Shown here one piece after another: positions 25,854 through 35,448 of a stretch of DNA of 64,000 bases. The notes beneath the pieces are model-generated. The model worked only from the letters and a program-made list of their open reading frames with translations. It was not told the origin of the DNA and searched no databases. The translations under genes were made by a program, and so were the position numbers. Source of the DNA: Pseudarthrobacter sp. AL07 (GTDB lineage Bacteria > Actinomycetota > Actinomycetes > Actinomycetales > Micrococcaceae); assembly GCF_029960665.1 (NCBI RefSeq), contig NZ_JASBRB010000006.1, forward strand, positions 62,001 through 126,000. Direction: 5' to 3'. The stretch's first letter is position 1, and each line of letters begins with the position of its first letter.

Positions 25854-27569
25854 CTATGCGGCAGGTTCGGAGGGAACCAGGAAACCGTCGCTGACCAGGT
25901 TCGCGACGTCCTCGAGCAGCCTGGTCCGGAACGCATCGCCGTCGAACCCGTCCTCCCCCGCGAGGCTCCCGCCGAGCAGCGCCGCGAGGGCCCCGATGAT
26001 CTGGCCGACGGAGAGGTCACCGTCGCAGGCGGAGACCAATCCGGCGAGTTCGGTGCTGAGCAGATTGGTCCGGCGCAGGCCGGCACCCTGGCGCAGCAGG
26101 ATCACGCCCGGGTGCTCGGCGCCGGGACGCTGATGCCGTTCCTCCGTGACGTCGTCCGCCACGAGCAGATGCGCGTCCGCCAGGCTGTTGGCGGCCAGCC
26201 AGTCGGAACGCTCGACGGCGGCGCCCAAGTGGGGCCCGATGGGCTGCTCAATGGGGTACGTAATTTCCTCGAACCGGCTGATGGCGGCGGCACTGGCTTC
26301 CGCCGGCGGCCGGCGCAGCCAGATCATGCCGAAGCCGATCCCCGCCACGTTCCGGGACGCGAAGTCCGCCAGGTACGCGGCATAGGCGTCCCGGTAATGC
26401 ATGCGGTCGCGGGATTCTGATGCGTCCTGCAGCCACGTTTCGGCGTACTGTTCCGGGCCCACCTGCTCGCGCTGGATGAACCAGGCGTCCGCATCCGGAC
26501 CGATCCAGCTTTTGGGCCGCTCGTGCCACTCGGCCCCGGCGGGAATTTCCCAGTTGCCCAGCAGTTGCGCGGTGCCGCCGGGAGCCAGGGCGCCGGGCAA
26601 TGCTGCCACGAGCGAGGCCACGATGTCGTCGCCCGGCAGCCCGCCGTCGCGGTAGGTGAACTGCCCGGACGCAGGTTCGCCTACCGTCCGCGGCGTGATG
26701 ACGAACGGCGGGTTGGACACCACAAGCTCGAATTCCTCACCGGCCACGGGCTCCAGGAGCGACCCCAGGCGAAGGCTGACCCGGTCCGCCAGGTGTTGCG
26801 GGTCCACGTGCAGGGCCTGGGCATTCAGGAGCAGGTTGAACCGGGTGAAGGCCAGAGCCCGCTCCGAGATGTCCGTCGCTGTGACGTGCTCGGCATGGTG
26901 CAGGAGGTGGAAGGACTGGATACCGCAGCCCGTGCCCAAATCCAGGGCCTTGGCGACGTGGCGCCGGACGGTGGTCTGCACCAGCGTGGTGGATGCCTGA
27001 CCGATCCCCAGCACATAGTCGTGCCGCAGCACGCCGTCCTGCTGGTGCGCGGCGAGGTCGCTGGCCACCCACAGCTCGGCGCCGCCGCTGCCGTCCTCGT
27101 TGGAATCCCAGCCGTACGGCCGCAGATCTGCTCTTGCCTGCAGCAGATCCGGCGCCGGCTGCCCGGCGCCGGGCAGATCAGAGCCGGGCACGGACATAAG
27201 CAGCCCCAGCTCGACCAGGCCGTCGGACCGGATTCCCGGCAGGGCGGCGTCGAGCGTTTCCCGCGTTTGCGGTTCCGCCAGGAGCCAGAGACGTACGACG
27301 GCGGCGAGCGCCGACGCCGTGTTCTCACCGTTCGCAGGCCCACCCTTCGCCGCATCATTCCGGAGGGCGCTTTCGGTGGCCAGCAAAGCCGGGATGATCT
27401 GGTCCCGGTTCAGCGCGCGGTAGGCGGACTCGCCCAGGAGCCCGGCCACGCCGTCGAGCGTGTAGTCCACCCGGCGCAGGTCCGCGGCGAGCGCCGTCAG
27501 CAGTTCGGGGCGGTCGCTGCGCGGGGCATCGGGGGTGTTGCCGGCCAGGAAAAGCGTGGAATCATTCAC
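25854..27569 (-). CDS. Class I SAM-dependent methyltransferase (PrmC/RlmG-like)
   Basis: The 571-residue protein has a helical N-terminal region and a central Rossmann methyltransferase domain: LDLGTGCGIQSFHLLHHAE for SAM binding, and VVSNPPFVITPR, the NPPF motif of N-methyltransferases acting on RNA bases or Gln. A conserved C-terminal region of about 180 residues follows. The target is unknown; large actinobacterial members of this family are often found near topA. Confidence 0.8.
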   Translation of the reverse strand: MNDSTLFLAGNTPDAPRSDRPELLTALAADLRRVDYTLDGVAGLLGESAYRALNRDQIIPALLATESALRNDAAKGGPANGENTASALAAVVRLWLLAEPQTRETLDAALPGIRSDGLVELGLLMSVPGSDLPGAGQPAPDLLQARADLRPYGWDSNEDGSGGAELWVASDLAAHQQDGVLRHDYVLGIGQASTTLVQTTVRRHVAKALDLGTGCGIQSFHLLHHAEHVTATDISERALAFTRFNLLLNAQALHVDPQHLADRVSLRLGSLLEPVAGEEFELVVSNPPFVITPRTVGEPASGQFTYRDGGLPGDDIVASLVAALPGALAPGGTAQLLGNWEIPAGAEWHERPKSWIGPDADAWFIQREQVGPEQYAETWLQDASESRDRMHYRDAYAAYLADFASRNVAGIGFGMIWLRRPPAEASAAAISRFEEITYPIEQPIGPHLGAAVERSDWLAANSLADAHLLVADDVTEERHQRPGAEHPGVILLRQGAGLRRTNLLSTELAGLVSACDGDLSVGQIIGALAALLGGSLAGEDGFDGDAFRTRLLEDVANLVSDGFLVPSEPAA

Positions 27570-27989
27570 CGCCCAAGTCTATTGGCGGGCAGGCTTCCCC
27601 CTGACGGTCGCCGCGAGCGCTGCCTCCACGCCGCCTTCCCGTCGGTGCTCATGCCGCGCCACCACGAATCCCCCTTCGCGTAGGCGTCCTTGCCCCAGCG
27701 TTTCTCCACCTCGTCCTTGTACTGCGCGTGGTCGAAACCTTTGAACATGTCTTCTGCCATGATTTCGCCACCTCCTTTCACTGCTTCGACGGTTTGAGTG
27801 ACCGACGCGATCTGCCGCGCCAGCCTGACCTGTTCCCGCTTGAGCCATGCCAAATGCCCGGTGAGGGCGTTGGCCGCCCGATTCGTCGTCGAGCACCTGC
27901 CTGATTACCGGCAGGCCCAGCCCCAGGCCGCGACGCGTCCTGCTGGTGGTCCCTGCGAGCCGGGCAATGTCCTGGATGGACCAGTCCAT
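27566..27989 (-). pseudogene. Decayed MerR/TipAS-type regulator
   Basis: The first frame reads MDWSIQDIARLAGTTSRT, a MerR HTH start, but jumps directly to LGLGLPVIRQVLDDE, so about 40 residues are missing. The frame then shifts, and the next piece reads ANALTGHLAWLKREQVRLAR, followed by FDHAQYKDEVEKRWGKDAYA of the TipAS effector domain. The C-terminus after WWRGMS is also lost. At least one deletion and one frameshift make it nonfunctional. Confidence 0.8.
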
Positions 27990-28128
27990 ATGTTCCTTCT
28001 TCCCGGTATGTTGGCGGAATAAGTCCGGGGTTGTGATCCGGCTGATGGTTCAACGATAAATTTTGACGTAGCGTCAAGGTCAAGGGTCTGAATCACGGAG
28101 CACAGGCGGGGCCGGGTAAATTGGCAGC

Positions 28129-28566
28129 ATGGTTCTGTTTCCTTCCTCCCTGCCGCGCGCCGTCTCCGCTGTGGCTGCAGCAACTGTCCTCCTGGGCGCC
28201 TCCGGCTGCGCGCAGCAGCTTTCGGTCGAGAACGCCGACGTGCCGGCCTGGAAGGCCACCGCGATGCCATCGGCCAGCGGCATTGTTGCCGAAGACTCTG
28301 GCAGGATTCTCAACGCCCAGCCCATTGACCATGGGGAGACTGTGCCGGCAGGCAAGTACACATTGACGCTTGTCTGCGAAGGCGGCGGCAAGGCCTTCCT
28401 CGCAGTGCGGTCCGGCGGCAAAGCGCTTGCCGACCTCGGAGCGGCCTGCTACGGCACGCCGGAGTCCCGCAAAATAACTCTGCCGCAATCCGGGCCGCTG
28501 GAGCTCAGTGCCTCCAGCGTTGACGCGCCGGTGATCTACGCTTACCAACTGGTAACCGCGGGATAG
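28129..28566 (+). CDS. Secreted lipoprotein
   Basis: The 145-residue protein has a signal peptide with lipobox ASGC (Cys at about residue 25). The mature part reads VPAGKYTLTLVCEGGGKAFL, then KITLPQSGPLELSASS and VIYAYQLVTAG, a small beta-rich domain with two Cys. TAAATT lies 6 nt before the ATG, so the message is probably leaderless. A second, frameshifted lipoprotein gene follows and resembles it at the C-terminus. Function unknown. Confidence 0.75.
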   Translation: MVLFPSSLPRAVSAVAAATVLLGASGCAQQLSVENADVPAWKATAMPSASGIVAEDSGRILNAQPIDHGETVPAGKYTLTLVCEGGGKAFLAVRSGGKALADLGAACYGTPESRKITLPQSGPLELSASSVDAPVIYAYQLVTAG

Positions 28567-28650
28567 TTGCCGGCCACTCCCGCACGACCGGCTTTCCTGT
28601 CACCTACTCGAGGCTCTGGATTGAGTCCGTGCCGGGCATAGGGTCGGAGT

Positions 28651-29080
28651 ATGCCCGCAACGCAGGGGGCGCCGCCGACCCGCAGGGCTGTACTTCGTCC
28701 GGGTCCTTACCCGTCCCGGTCAGTCCCGGCGCGCACCCGGGTGAGGGGCGCCGTCGTACTGTGGACGGCGGGCGCCCTGGTGGCCGGATCTGCGCTCACC
28801 GGATGTGAATACACGTATAACGAGGGATGGCGGCCCGCCGAGAACGCCCCGACCGCTCCGGCAGTGACCGAGCCGGGGCCTCGCGCTGGTGCTGGTGTGC
28901 CGGAGCCAGCTGCGCGTCGACTTCAAAGTCCGCAATGACGAATTCACCATGGTGGACCTCAGCCTGCGCTGCGGATCCCGGCGCGAAAGCGTGATCTACC
29001 TGTCCAAGGAAACGGTGTTGCACTTCCAGGTTGAAGCGCAGTCCGCCGCCAATTTCGCCTACAGGCTGTCCCGGCTTTGA
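28651..29080 (+). pseudogene. Frameshifted lipoprotein, relative of the preceding gene
   Basis: The first frame has a signal peptide and lipobox LTGC followed by EYTYNEGWRPAENAPTAPAV. The frame then changes between about 28870 and 28890, and the rest continues as LVLVCRSQLRVDFKVRNDEF, then HFQVEAQSAANFAYRLSRL, which aligns with the C-terminal domain of the previous lipoprotein (LTLVCEGGGK ... YAYQLV). Read as one gene it needs a frameshift. A sequencing error is possible. Confidence 0.6.
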
Positions 29081-29132
29081 ACTTCCCTATCTGCCGGATC
29101 TAGGCCGGCCGGACCCTTCGCCGACGCACGTT

Positions 29133-30026
29133 TCAGGCCGCGCAGCCTTCGGGGCAGCGAAGCGTCTCCGGGCTGGCTGCGCACCCGGCGCAGTACAGGG
29201 TCAGAGTGCGGCAACTCAGGTTGGAGCAGTTCTCGAACTTGCTCGTGGGCGAGGCACAGCGAACACACTCACCGATCGTTTTGGCATCCTCGCTGAATTC
29301 CAGGTGCATGCGTTTGTCGAACACGTAGAGCGAGCCTTCCCAGAGGCCCTGGTCCTTGAACGTTTCGCCGTAGCGGACGATGCCGCCGTCGAGCTGGTAC
29401 ACCTGCTTGAAACCGCGGTTCACCATCAGGCTGGAGAGCACCTCGCAGCGGATGCCGCCGGTGCAGTAGGTGACCACCGGTTTGTCCTTGAGGGCGTCGT
29501 ACTTGCCGGAGTCGAGCTCCTTGATGAAATCGTGGGTGGTGGCCACGTCAGGGACGATCGCGTCCTTGAACTTGCCGATCTGGGCTTCGAAGGCGTTGCG
29601 GCCGTCAAAGAACACCACGTCCTCGCCGGCCTGTTTCGTGGCTTCCACCAGTTCGTGGAGTTCTTCGGGCTTCAGATGGGTGCCGCCGCCCACCACGCCG
29701 TGCTCATCCACCTTGAGTTCGCCTGGCGCGCCGAAGGATACGATCTCGTCCCGGACCTTAACACTCAGCCGCGGGAAGTCCTCCGCGCCGCCGTCGGACC
29801 ATTTCACGTCGATGCCGTGGAAGCCCTTGTATTCGCGGGTTGTCTTGACATATTGCTTGACCGCACCGATCTCGCCGCCCACCGTGGCGTTGATGCCGTC
29901 CTTGGAAATGAGGATGCGTCCGGTCAGCCCGAGTTTTTCGCACAGGGCACGCTGCCAGAGCCGCACCGCGTCCGGATCTGCGATGGGGGTAAAGCCGTAA
30001 AAGAGCACAATTCGGTTCAAAGCCAC
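29133..30026 (-). CDS. trhO: Rhodanese-family tRNA uridine-34 hydroxylase TrhO
   Basis: The 297-residue protein has an N-terminal alpha/beta domain ([31 protein letters not shown]) and a rhodanese domain with the active-site loop [11 protein letters not shown]. It ends with a Cys-rich zinc-like tail ([36 protein letters not shown]). TrhO proteins add oxygen to U34 of tRNAs to form 5-hydroxyuridine. The start is GTG at 30026, with TACCCT 7 nt upstream, so it is probably leaderless. Confidence 0.9.
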   Translation of the reverse strand: MALNRIVLFYGFTPIADPDAVRLWQRALCEKLGLTGRILISKDGINATVGGEIGAVKQYVKTTREYKGFHGIDVKWSDGGAEDFPRLSVKVRDEIVSFGAPGELKVDEHGVVGGGTHLKPEELHELVEATKQAGEDVVFFDGRNAFEAQIGKFKDAIVPDVATTHDFIKELDSGKYDALKDKPVVTYCTGGIRCEVLSSLMVNRGFKQVYQLDGGIVRYGETFKDQGLWEGSLYVFDKRMHLEFSEDAKTIGECVRCASPTSKFENCSNLSCRTLTLYCAGCAASPETLRCPEGCAA

Positions 30027-30077
30027 GTATTTAAGGGTACTGGGTTGCCGGCCACCAGGCCCGCCTGGCAGCCGGGG

Positions 30078-30209
30078 CTAAGCTTTGCTCGCTGCGATGG
30101 CTGCGTCGTGCCTGTTCAGGGCGCCGCCCACCGTGGCCACCAGCGCGGCAACACAGACCAGAAGGGGCAGCGGAAAGGTGTTCTTGGATGGATCTTTGGT
30201 GGCGTGCAT
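30078..30209 (-). CDS. 43-residue single-helix membrane peptide
   Basis: The peptide reads MHATKDPSKNTFPLPLLVC, then VAALVATVGGALNRHDAAIA, with one hydrophobic helix (about 13-31) flanked by charged ends. It lies upstream of trhO on the minus strand, 51 bp away. No Shine-Dalgarno is obvious. It may be a true small membrane protein; function unknown. Confidence 0.45.
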   Translation of the reverse strand: MHATKDPSKNTFPLPLLVCVAALVATVGGALNRHDAAIAASKA

Positions 30210-30303
30210 GCCGTCAGTCTTGTCCGGTCACGATTGCATAAGCAAGTCACATCGGGGCACCCTACCCCTGTTGCTTGTGTCGGGGCTGGAATACTCTCAT
30301 GAC

Positions 30304-30996
30304 ATGAGTCCGGACGCCTTGGTTGAAGACATCACACGCCTTCTTGAAGTCTGGGTAGCTGGCTGGGCCGGCTGCCGCGGTTACCAGACATCAGTTGAGG
30401 GCCGCTTCCCCGCTGCACTGCGGGCCGACACCACCGGGGAGTGGGAGTACTTCGCCCCTGACCCCTCCGCTGACGAGTTCACTGCCCTGGCTGCGAAGAC
30501 CGTCGAGGCGCCGGCCAGGGTCCTGACCATCCTCACCAATGACGTTGCCCGCTTCACGGCGCTAGCCCAGCAATACGGTCTGAACGTCACGTCCGCCTCG
30601 CAGGCCATGATGATTGTGGACATGTCCACCCAGGATACGGAAGATCCGTGGCTCTCCGACGATGATCTGAGCCTGGTCACCTCCGAACTCGACGGCGTCC
30701 ACCACGCGGTGGTCCGTTCGGGTGACACGGTGGCGGCGAGCGGCAGGGTTTTTGTGGTGGACGAGACCGCGGTGTTCGACAAGATTGTGGTCCAACCGGC
30801 GTTCCAGCGCCGCGGCCTGGGCAGCTTCATCATGAAGGCCCTGGCCGCGCAGGCCATCGGACCGGATGTGGAGAACGGCCTGCTCCTGGCTTCCCTCGAC
30901 GGCCAGAAGCTGTACTCCCACCTGGGCTGGTCCACTGTTTGCCGCGTGCTGATGCTGTCCACGTCCGATGAAGGCGCAGACCTTTCCGTGGGGTGA
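30304..30996 (+). CDS. GNAT family N-acetyltransferase
   Basis: The 230-residue protein has a C-terminal GNAT fold with the acetyl-CoA motif VVQPAFQRRGLGSFIMKALA and the strand VFDKIVV before it. The N-terminal 90 residues are specific to actinobacterial relatives. The acceptor substrate is unknown. TACTCT ends 6 nt before the ATG at 30304, supporting a leaderless start there. Confidence 0.85.
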   Translation: MSPDALVEDITRLLEVWVAGWAGCRGYQTSVEGRFPAALRADTTGEWEYFAPDPSADEFTALAAKTVEAPARVLTILTNDVARFTALAQQYGLNVTSASQAMMIVDMSTQDTEDPWLSDDDLSLVTSELDGVHHAVVRSGDTVAASGRVFVVDETAVFDKIVVQPAFQRRGLGSFIMKALAAQAIGPDVENGLLLASLDGQKLYSHLGWSTVCRVLMLSTSDEGADLSVG

Positions 30997-31023
30997 TTTT
31001 TCCCCGGGTGAAAGAATGTTGGG

Positions 31024-33453
31024 GTGAACCCCCATGACTCCCTGATTCCTTTGCTGGGCCGAGGCCCGGACCCGGAGCAGCTGCGTCATGTCCGCACCAT
31101 CCCCGCCCGCCAGGCTGTCCACGAACCATGGCCGGAGTGGGCGCACCCGGATCTCGTGGCCGCTTATGGTTCCCTCGGCATCCACGAGCCGTACCGGCAC
31201 CAGATCCAGGCCGCCAACCTGGCCCACGGCGGCGAGCATGTGGTCATTGCCACCGGCACCGCCTCCGGCAAGTCCCTGGCCTACCAACTGCCGGCGATTG
31301 ACGCCATCCACCGCTCCGAACTGCGCGTGCTGTCCGAACCGGGAAAGATCCACGACGACGGCGCCGTGACGCTTTATCTCTCGCCCACGAAGGCGCTCGC
31401 TGCCGACCAGCTTGCAGCCATCCGTTCCTTGAAACTGCCCACTGTGCGGGCCGAGACGTACGACGGCGATACCGATCCCGCGTCCCGCCGGTGGATCCGG
31501 GACCACGCCAATTTCATCCTCGCGAACCCGGACATGCTCCACTTCGGCGTCCTTCCCAATCACGCCTGGTGGGCCAGCTTCTTCCGGCGGTTGCGCTACG
31601 TGATTGTGGATGAGGCACACAGCTACCGCGGCGTGTTCGGCTCGCACGTGGCCAACCTGATGCGCCGGCTGCGCCGTATCTGCGCGTACTACAGTGCCGG
31701 GACCACCCACCCCGGTCCGGTCTTCATCGCCGCCTCCGCCACCGCATCGGAGCCAGGCACATCGTTCGGACGCCTGATCGGGGCGCCGGTCCGGGCCGTT
31801 GCCGAGGACTGCTCGCCGCACGGTTCCACCACCGTCGCATTCTGGGAACCTGCACTGACTGAGCTCAAGGGCGAGAACGGCGCCAACGAACGCCGCACCG
31901 CCGTTGCTGAAACGGCCGACCTGCTGGCGAACCTGGTCTCGTCCCGGATCCGGACCATTGCCTTCATTAAGTCCCGCCGCGGTGCGGAAACGATCGCTTC
32001 GATCACCAAGCGCCTTCTGGACGAAGTGGATCCCAGCCTGCCGCAACGCGTGGCCGCCTACCGCTCCGGGTACCTTCCAGAAGAACGCCGGGCCCTGGAA
32101 AAGGCCCTCCGCTCCGGCGAACTGCTGGGTGTCTCAAGCACGTCCGCCCTCGAACTGGGCATCGACATTTCCGGACTGGATGCCGTCCTGGTGGCGGGCT
32201 GGCCAGGCACCCGGGCGTCCCTGTTCCAGCAGATCGGCCGCGCAGGGCGCGCGGGCCAGGATGCCATCGCCGCGTTTGTGGCCAGCGATGATCCGCTCGA
32301 CACCTACCTGGTGAACCATCCGGAGGCGATTTTCGACGTGTCGGTGGAGGCCACCGTCTTTGACCCGTCCAATCCGTACGTGCTGGGGCCTCATCTCTGC
32401 GCCGCTGCCGCGGAGCTTCCGCTGGGCGTGGCTGAACTGGGCCTGTTCGGCAGCACAGCAGAGAAGCTGCTGGGCCAGCTTGTGGCGCAGGGGTATCTGC
32501 GGCGCCGGCCAGCGGGCTGGTTCTGGACGCACTCCCAGAGCGCTGCGTCCATGGTGAACCTCCGTGCCGACGGCGGCGGGCCGGTGAGTATCATCGACGC
32601 CGACACCGGCTCCCTGCTCGGGACCATGGACTCGCCCCAGACGCACTACCAGGCGCACACGGGGGCCATCTACGTACACCAGGGCGAAAGCTATGTGGTG
32701 GAGGACCTGAACGAAGACGACCATTGCGTGGTGGTCCGGCGCACCAACCCCGACTACTACACAACGGCCCGGGACGTGACCCAGATCGAAGTGCTCGACA
32801 CACTCCGGACTGAGCACTGGGGCGATGTTGCAGTGCACTTCGGCGATGTGAAGGTGACAACGCAGGTGGTTTCCTTTCAGCGCAAGGCCCTGATTTCAAA
32901 TGAAATCCTGGGTGAGGAGCCGCTGGAGCTGGGCGCCCGGGACCTGTTCACGAAGGCGGTCTGGTTTGTGGTGGAGAACCGTACGCTGACGGGCGCCGGG
33001 CTCATCGAGGCGCAGTTCCCGGGGGCCCTGCACGCCGCCGAGCACGCAGCGATCGGCCTCCTGCCCCTGGTGGCTTCCAGCGACCGCTGGGACATCGGCG
33101 GGGTGTCCACCGCCATCCACGCTGACACAGGCGTGCCCACCATCTTTGTGTATGACGGACACCCCGGCGGTGCCGGCTTTGCCGAACGCGGCTTCGATAA
33201 GGCAAAGGTGTGGCTTTCGGCGACCCGCGACGCCATCAAGGCGTGTGAGTGCGAGTCGGGCTGCCCCTCCTGCGTCCAGTCCCCCAAATGCGGGAACAAG
33301 AACAATCCGCTGGACAAGGCTGCCGCCGTCACGCTCATCGATGTCCTCCTCAAGGACGCCCGTGAAATGCCTCCCCGCGGCGCCGAAATCCCGGCCAGCA
33401 CGGAGCCGTTCAGCACCACAGCCGCTCAGGGCGGCGGCCCGGCCCGCGCCTGA
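31024..33453 (+). CDS. DEAD/DEAH-box helicase with DUF1998 zinc module
   Basis: The 809-residue protein is an MrfA/YprA-like (Rv3649 type) helicase. Motifs: TGTASGKSLAYQLP (I), SPTKALAADQ (Ia), VDEAHSY (II), SASATASEP (III), FIKSRRGAE (IV), GIDISGLDAV (V) and QQIGRAGRAG (VI). The C-terminus has DUF1998 with four Cys in CECESGCPSCVQSPKCGN. Family members work in mitomycin-type DNA damage repair. It converges on the tad operon and overlaps its last gene by 28 bp. The start is GTG at 31024. Confidence 0.93.
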   Translation: MNPHDSLIPLLGRGPDPEQLRHVRTIPARQAVHEPWPEWAHPDLVAAYGSLGIHEPYRHQIQAANLAHGGEHVVIATGTASGKSLAYQLPAIDAIHRSELRVLSEPGKIHDDGAVTLYLSPTKALAADQLAAIRSLKLPTVRAETYDGDTDPASRRWIRDHANFILANPDMLHFGVLPNHAWWASFFRRLRYVIVDEAHSYRGVFGSHVANLMRRLRRICAYYSAGTTHPGPVFIAASATASEPGTSFGRLIGAPVRAVAEDCSPHGSTTVAFWEPALTELKGENGANERRTAVAETADLLANLVSSRIRTIAFIKSRRGAETIASITKRLLDEVDPSLPQRVAAYRSGYLPEERRALEKALRSGELLGVSSTSALELGIDISGLDAVLVAGWPGTRASLFQQIGRAGRAGQDAIAAFVASDDPLDTYLVNHPEAIFDVSVEATVFDPSNPYVLGPHLCAAAAELPLGVAELGLFGSTAEKLLGQLVAQGYLRRRPAGWFWTHSQSAASMVNLRADGGGPVSIIDADTGSLLGTMDSPQTHYQAHTGAIYVHQGESYVVEDLNEDDHCVVVRRTNPDYYTTARDVTQIEVLDTLRTEHWGDVAVHFGDVKVTTQVVSFQRKALISNEILGEEPLELGARDLFTKAVWFVVENRTLTGAGLIEAQFPGALHAAEHAAIGLLPLVASSDRWDIGGVSTAIHADTGVPTIFVYDGHPGGAGFAERGFDKAKVWLSATRDAIKACECESGCPSCVQSPKCGNKNNPLDKAAAVTLIDVLLKDAREMPPRGAEIPASTEPFSTTAAQGGGPARA

Positions 33454-33785
33454 CCGGTGGCGGCGCCAACCAGAGTCCCTGTATTCAGCTCCGTTTGTAC
33501 CATGACGGTCTGACCGGCCCCTTCCGTGCAGCTGACCAGTGCTGCAGCATTGCGGGCCGCCACCTCTGCGGCCACCGTGCAGGGGTCGCCGGACGTGATC
33601 CCGCGCAGGGCATCGGCCGCGGCAAGGGCGGCGAGGTCCGCCGCCGCCGCTGCCCTGCTGGCCATCACCGCGGACTGCGCGAACAACAGCAGCAGGGCCA
33701 TCGCCATGATGACAACCAAAGCCAGTCCCGCGGCCAGGACTGTTCCCGAACCGCGCTCCGGGTTGTCCCCGGACTGCCTCTTCAC
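33426..33785 (-). CDS. TadE/TadG-like pseudopilin-associated protein (Rv3654c type)
   Basis: The 119-residue protein has one N-terminal membrane helix (SGTVLAAGLALVVIMAMALL) followed by AAAAADLAALAAADALRG, the usual helicase-like Ala-rich motif of TadG-type proteins. It is the last gene of the tad operon and starts in a 4-nt ATGA overlap with the gene before. Its C-terminus overlaps the convergent helicase gene by 28 bp. Confidence 0.8.
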   Translation of the reverse strand: MKRQSGDNPERGSGTVLAAGLALVVIMAMALLLLFAQSAVMASRAAAAADLAALAAADALRGITSGDPCTVAAEVAARNAAALVSCTEGAGQTVMVQTELNTGTLVGAATGQARAGPPP

Positions 33786-34309
33786 GACGGCTCCACCTCG
33801 GGGGCCCGGATGTGTTCTGTCCGTTCGTCCGCGAATTGTGCCAGCCTGAAAAGGTATCCGTTCATCGTGGCCGGCATTGGCAGTAGCAGCGGCTGAGGAT
33901 CGCCGCTGGCCGCCGGCGTTTCGCTCCGCGTGGTGGCCGTGGCTGTCAGCGTCCAGGGCACTGTTGCCCCCAGGGGTCCGCCCACTCCGTCAGCCACCGT
34001 GACGCTGAGCCATTCGCGGTCAGCCGCAACGGACGCCGTTGCCGACGTCCCCGCCAATGTCCTGACGATCCCCTGCACCGCGGAAGGGTCTTCACCGCGG
34101 GCCAGCGCCCGGGCGCCGGCCCGCGCCGCTTCCTCGAGCCTGAGCTGGGTGACGCCTGCGGAGGCTCCGGCCAAAAGCAGGGCAAGGAGCAACAGTACCG
34201 CCGGCAGCGCCACCGCGAACTCCGCCGTCACGGCGCCGTGGGCATTCCCCGGCCCACGGCGGCTGCTCCGGTCATTAGGACGTTGCAGCGCTGCCGGCGA
34301 CAGAATCAC
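33782..34309 (-). CDS. tadE: TadE-like pilus assembly protein
   Basis: The 175-residue protein carries the TadE motif GAVTAEFAVALPAVLLLLAL, a single membrane helix and LRLEEAARAGARALARGED. TadE is a minor pseudopilin. The C-terminal 40 residues (from GDPQPLL) are not typical of the family and may be an extension. It overlaps the next gene by 4 nt and the DUF4244 gene upstream by 4 nt. Confidence 0.82.
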   Translation of the reverse strand: MILSPAALQRPNDRSSRRGPGNAHGAVTAEFAVALPAVLLLLALLLAGASAGVTQLRLEEAARAGARALARGEDPSAVQGIVRTLAGTSATASVAADREWLSVTVADGVGGPLGATVPWTLTATATTRSETPAASGDPQPLLLPMPATMNGYLFRLAQFADERTEHIRAPEVEPS

Positions 34310-34668
34310 GGCAAGGCCAGCGCCGTGCGGATGAGGTTCAACAGGAATCCGCGTACTTCGTCGCTACGGAGAATGAAGACGAGAAGTCCTGCGAAGCCCA
34401 CAGCGGCCAGGGTGGCGATGGCGTATTCAGCCGTTGCCATTCCGGCTTCTGAAGCTGAAAGCCGGCCGTGGCGCTCCTTCCGCTCGCTGGCGCCAGGGTA
34501 AAGCTCCACAACGTTGCCAGCGGGCTCTGTGGATTCCTGTCGTTGGCAGGTACACGCCCCCAACGCCGCATCGGAGCGTGTTCCCGGGTCCCATGGTGCT
34601 GTGCCCGTAGGAGCGGCGCTGGACTCCTGTGCAGGTGCTGCGGAATGGCTGTTTTCGATGATGGTCAT
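34306..34668 (-). CDS. Flp-like pilin, DUF4244
   Basis: The 120-residue protein ends with a Flp-type pilin segment: a Gly, then MATAEYAIATLAAVGFAG with Glu5-Tyr6 counted from the predicted prepilin cleavage, and one hydrophobic helix. The 75-residue pro-region is long and Cys/Pro-containing. It is probably the major filament subunit of the Tad system. The ATG at 34668 is preferred over the longer frame. No prepilin peptidase gene is in this window. Confidence 0.85.
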   Translation of the reverse strand: MTIIENSHSAAPAQESSAAPTGTAPWDPGTRSDAALGACTCQRQESTEPAGNVVELYPGASERKERHGRLSASEAGMATAEYAIATLAAVGFAGLLVFILRSDEVRGFLLNLIRTALALP

Positions 34669-34839
34669 AGTGACATTTCCCTTCTGTGCTCCGGCCGAGT
34701 TGCCGGCTGATTCGACTCTTCCCGGCTGCGGAAGTCTCGGTAAGAGCCAACAACCCGTAAGTGGATAAGCGCGGCTTTGAGCGGATTGTGGAGGACAGGA
34801 CGGGGTGTGGAGGAATGGATCGTAGCTCAAATCCCGCGC

Positions 34840-35448
34840 TCAGGACCCGGACGGCACCAATGCCAGCAGGACCGGAACAACGCCTAGGCAGATGAACGCC
34901 GGGAGCGAGCACAGGCCCAGCGGAATGACCAGCTTCACGCCGAGGGAGGCCGCCCGTTTCTCCGCGGCACGGAATCTTTCCCGGCGCAGCCTTGCGGCCT
35001 GCGCGTAAAGGATGGCCGACGACGGCGCTCCGGTCAGGGCGGCGAATCCCAGTGCGTCACGCAGTTCCAGGATTTCGGGAAGCCGGACTTCGGAACTGCG
35101 CCAGGCTGTCTCCCAGTCGGCCCCGATGGCGAGCGCAGACACCACCGGACGCAGCGCCTTGCCGTAGTCCGTCGAGGCCGAGGCAGCGACGAGTTCCAGC
35201 GACCGCCCGATGCCTGACCCCGCGTCCAGCATCGCCGCCACGAGCTCAAGCATCATGGCCGAGTCCCGCAATCCGTGCAGACGGCCACGATGTGTGAAGG
35301 CTTCATCGGCCCCCGGCGACCCTGCACCCACTTCACCTCGGAGCCGGACCAGCCGCTTTCGGACCCGGCTTGGCTGCGAAAGGGCCAGGCAAGCGGCCGC
35401 AGCCAGAACAACTGCCACAGCAAGCCCCGGCACAAGAACCTCCGTCAT
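34840..35448 (-). CDS. tadC: Tad secretion system membrane protein TadC
   Basis: The 202-residue protein of the T2SSF/TadC family has an N-terminal helix, a cytoplasmic domain (MLELVAAMLDAGSGIGRSLE) and two C-terminal helices (GVKLVIPLGLCSLPAFICLG). It forms the inner-membrane platform with TadB. Its ATG overlaps the TadB stop by 4 nt. Downstream, 34669-34839 is a 171-bp gap before the pilin gene with no supported gene; it may hold a second promoter for the pilin. Confidence 0.85.
   Translation of the reverse strand: MTEVLVPGLAVAVVLAAAACLALSQPSRVRKRLVRLRGEVGAGSPGADEAFTHRGRLHGLRDSAMMLELVAAMLDAGSGIGRSLELVAASASTDYGKALRPVVSALAIGADWETAWRSSEVRLPEILELRDALGFAALTGAPSSAILYAQAARLRRERFRAAEKRAASLGVKLVIPLGLCSLPAFICLGVVPVLLALVPSGS

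Noticed and set aside
30562..32046. Open frame of 494 codons opposite the GNAT and helicase genes
   Set aside because: It spans two conserved genes on the opposite strand and has no motif or ribosome site.
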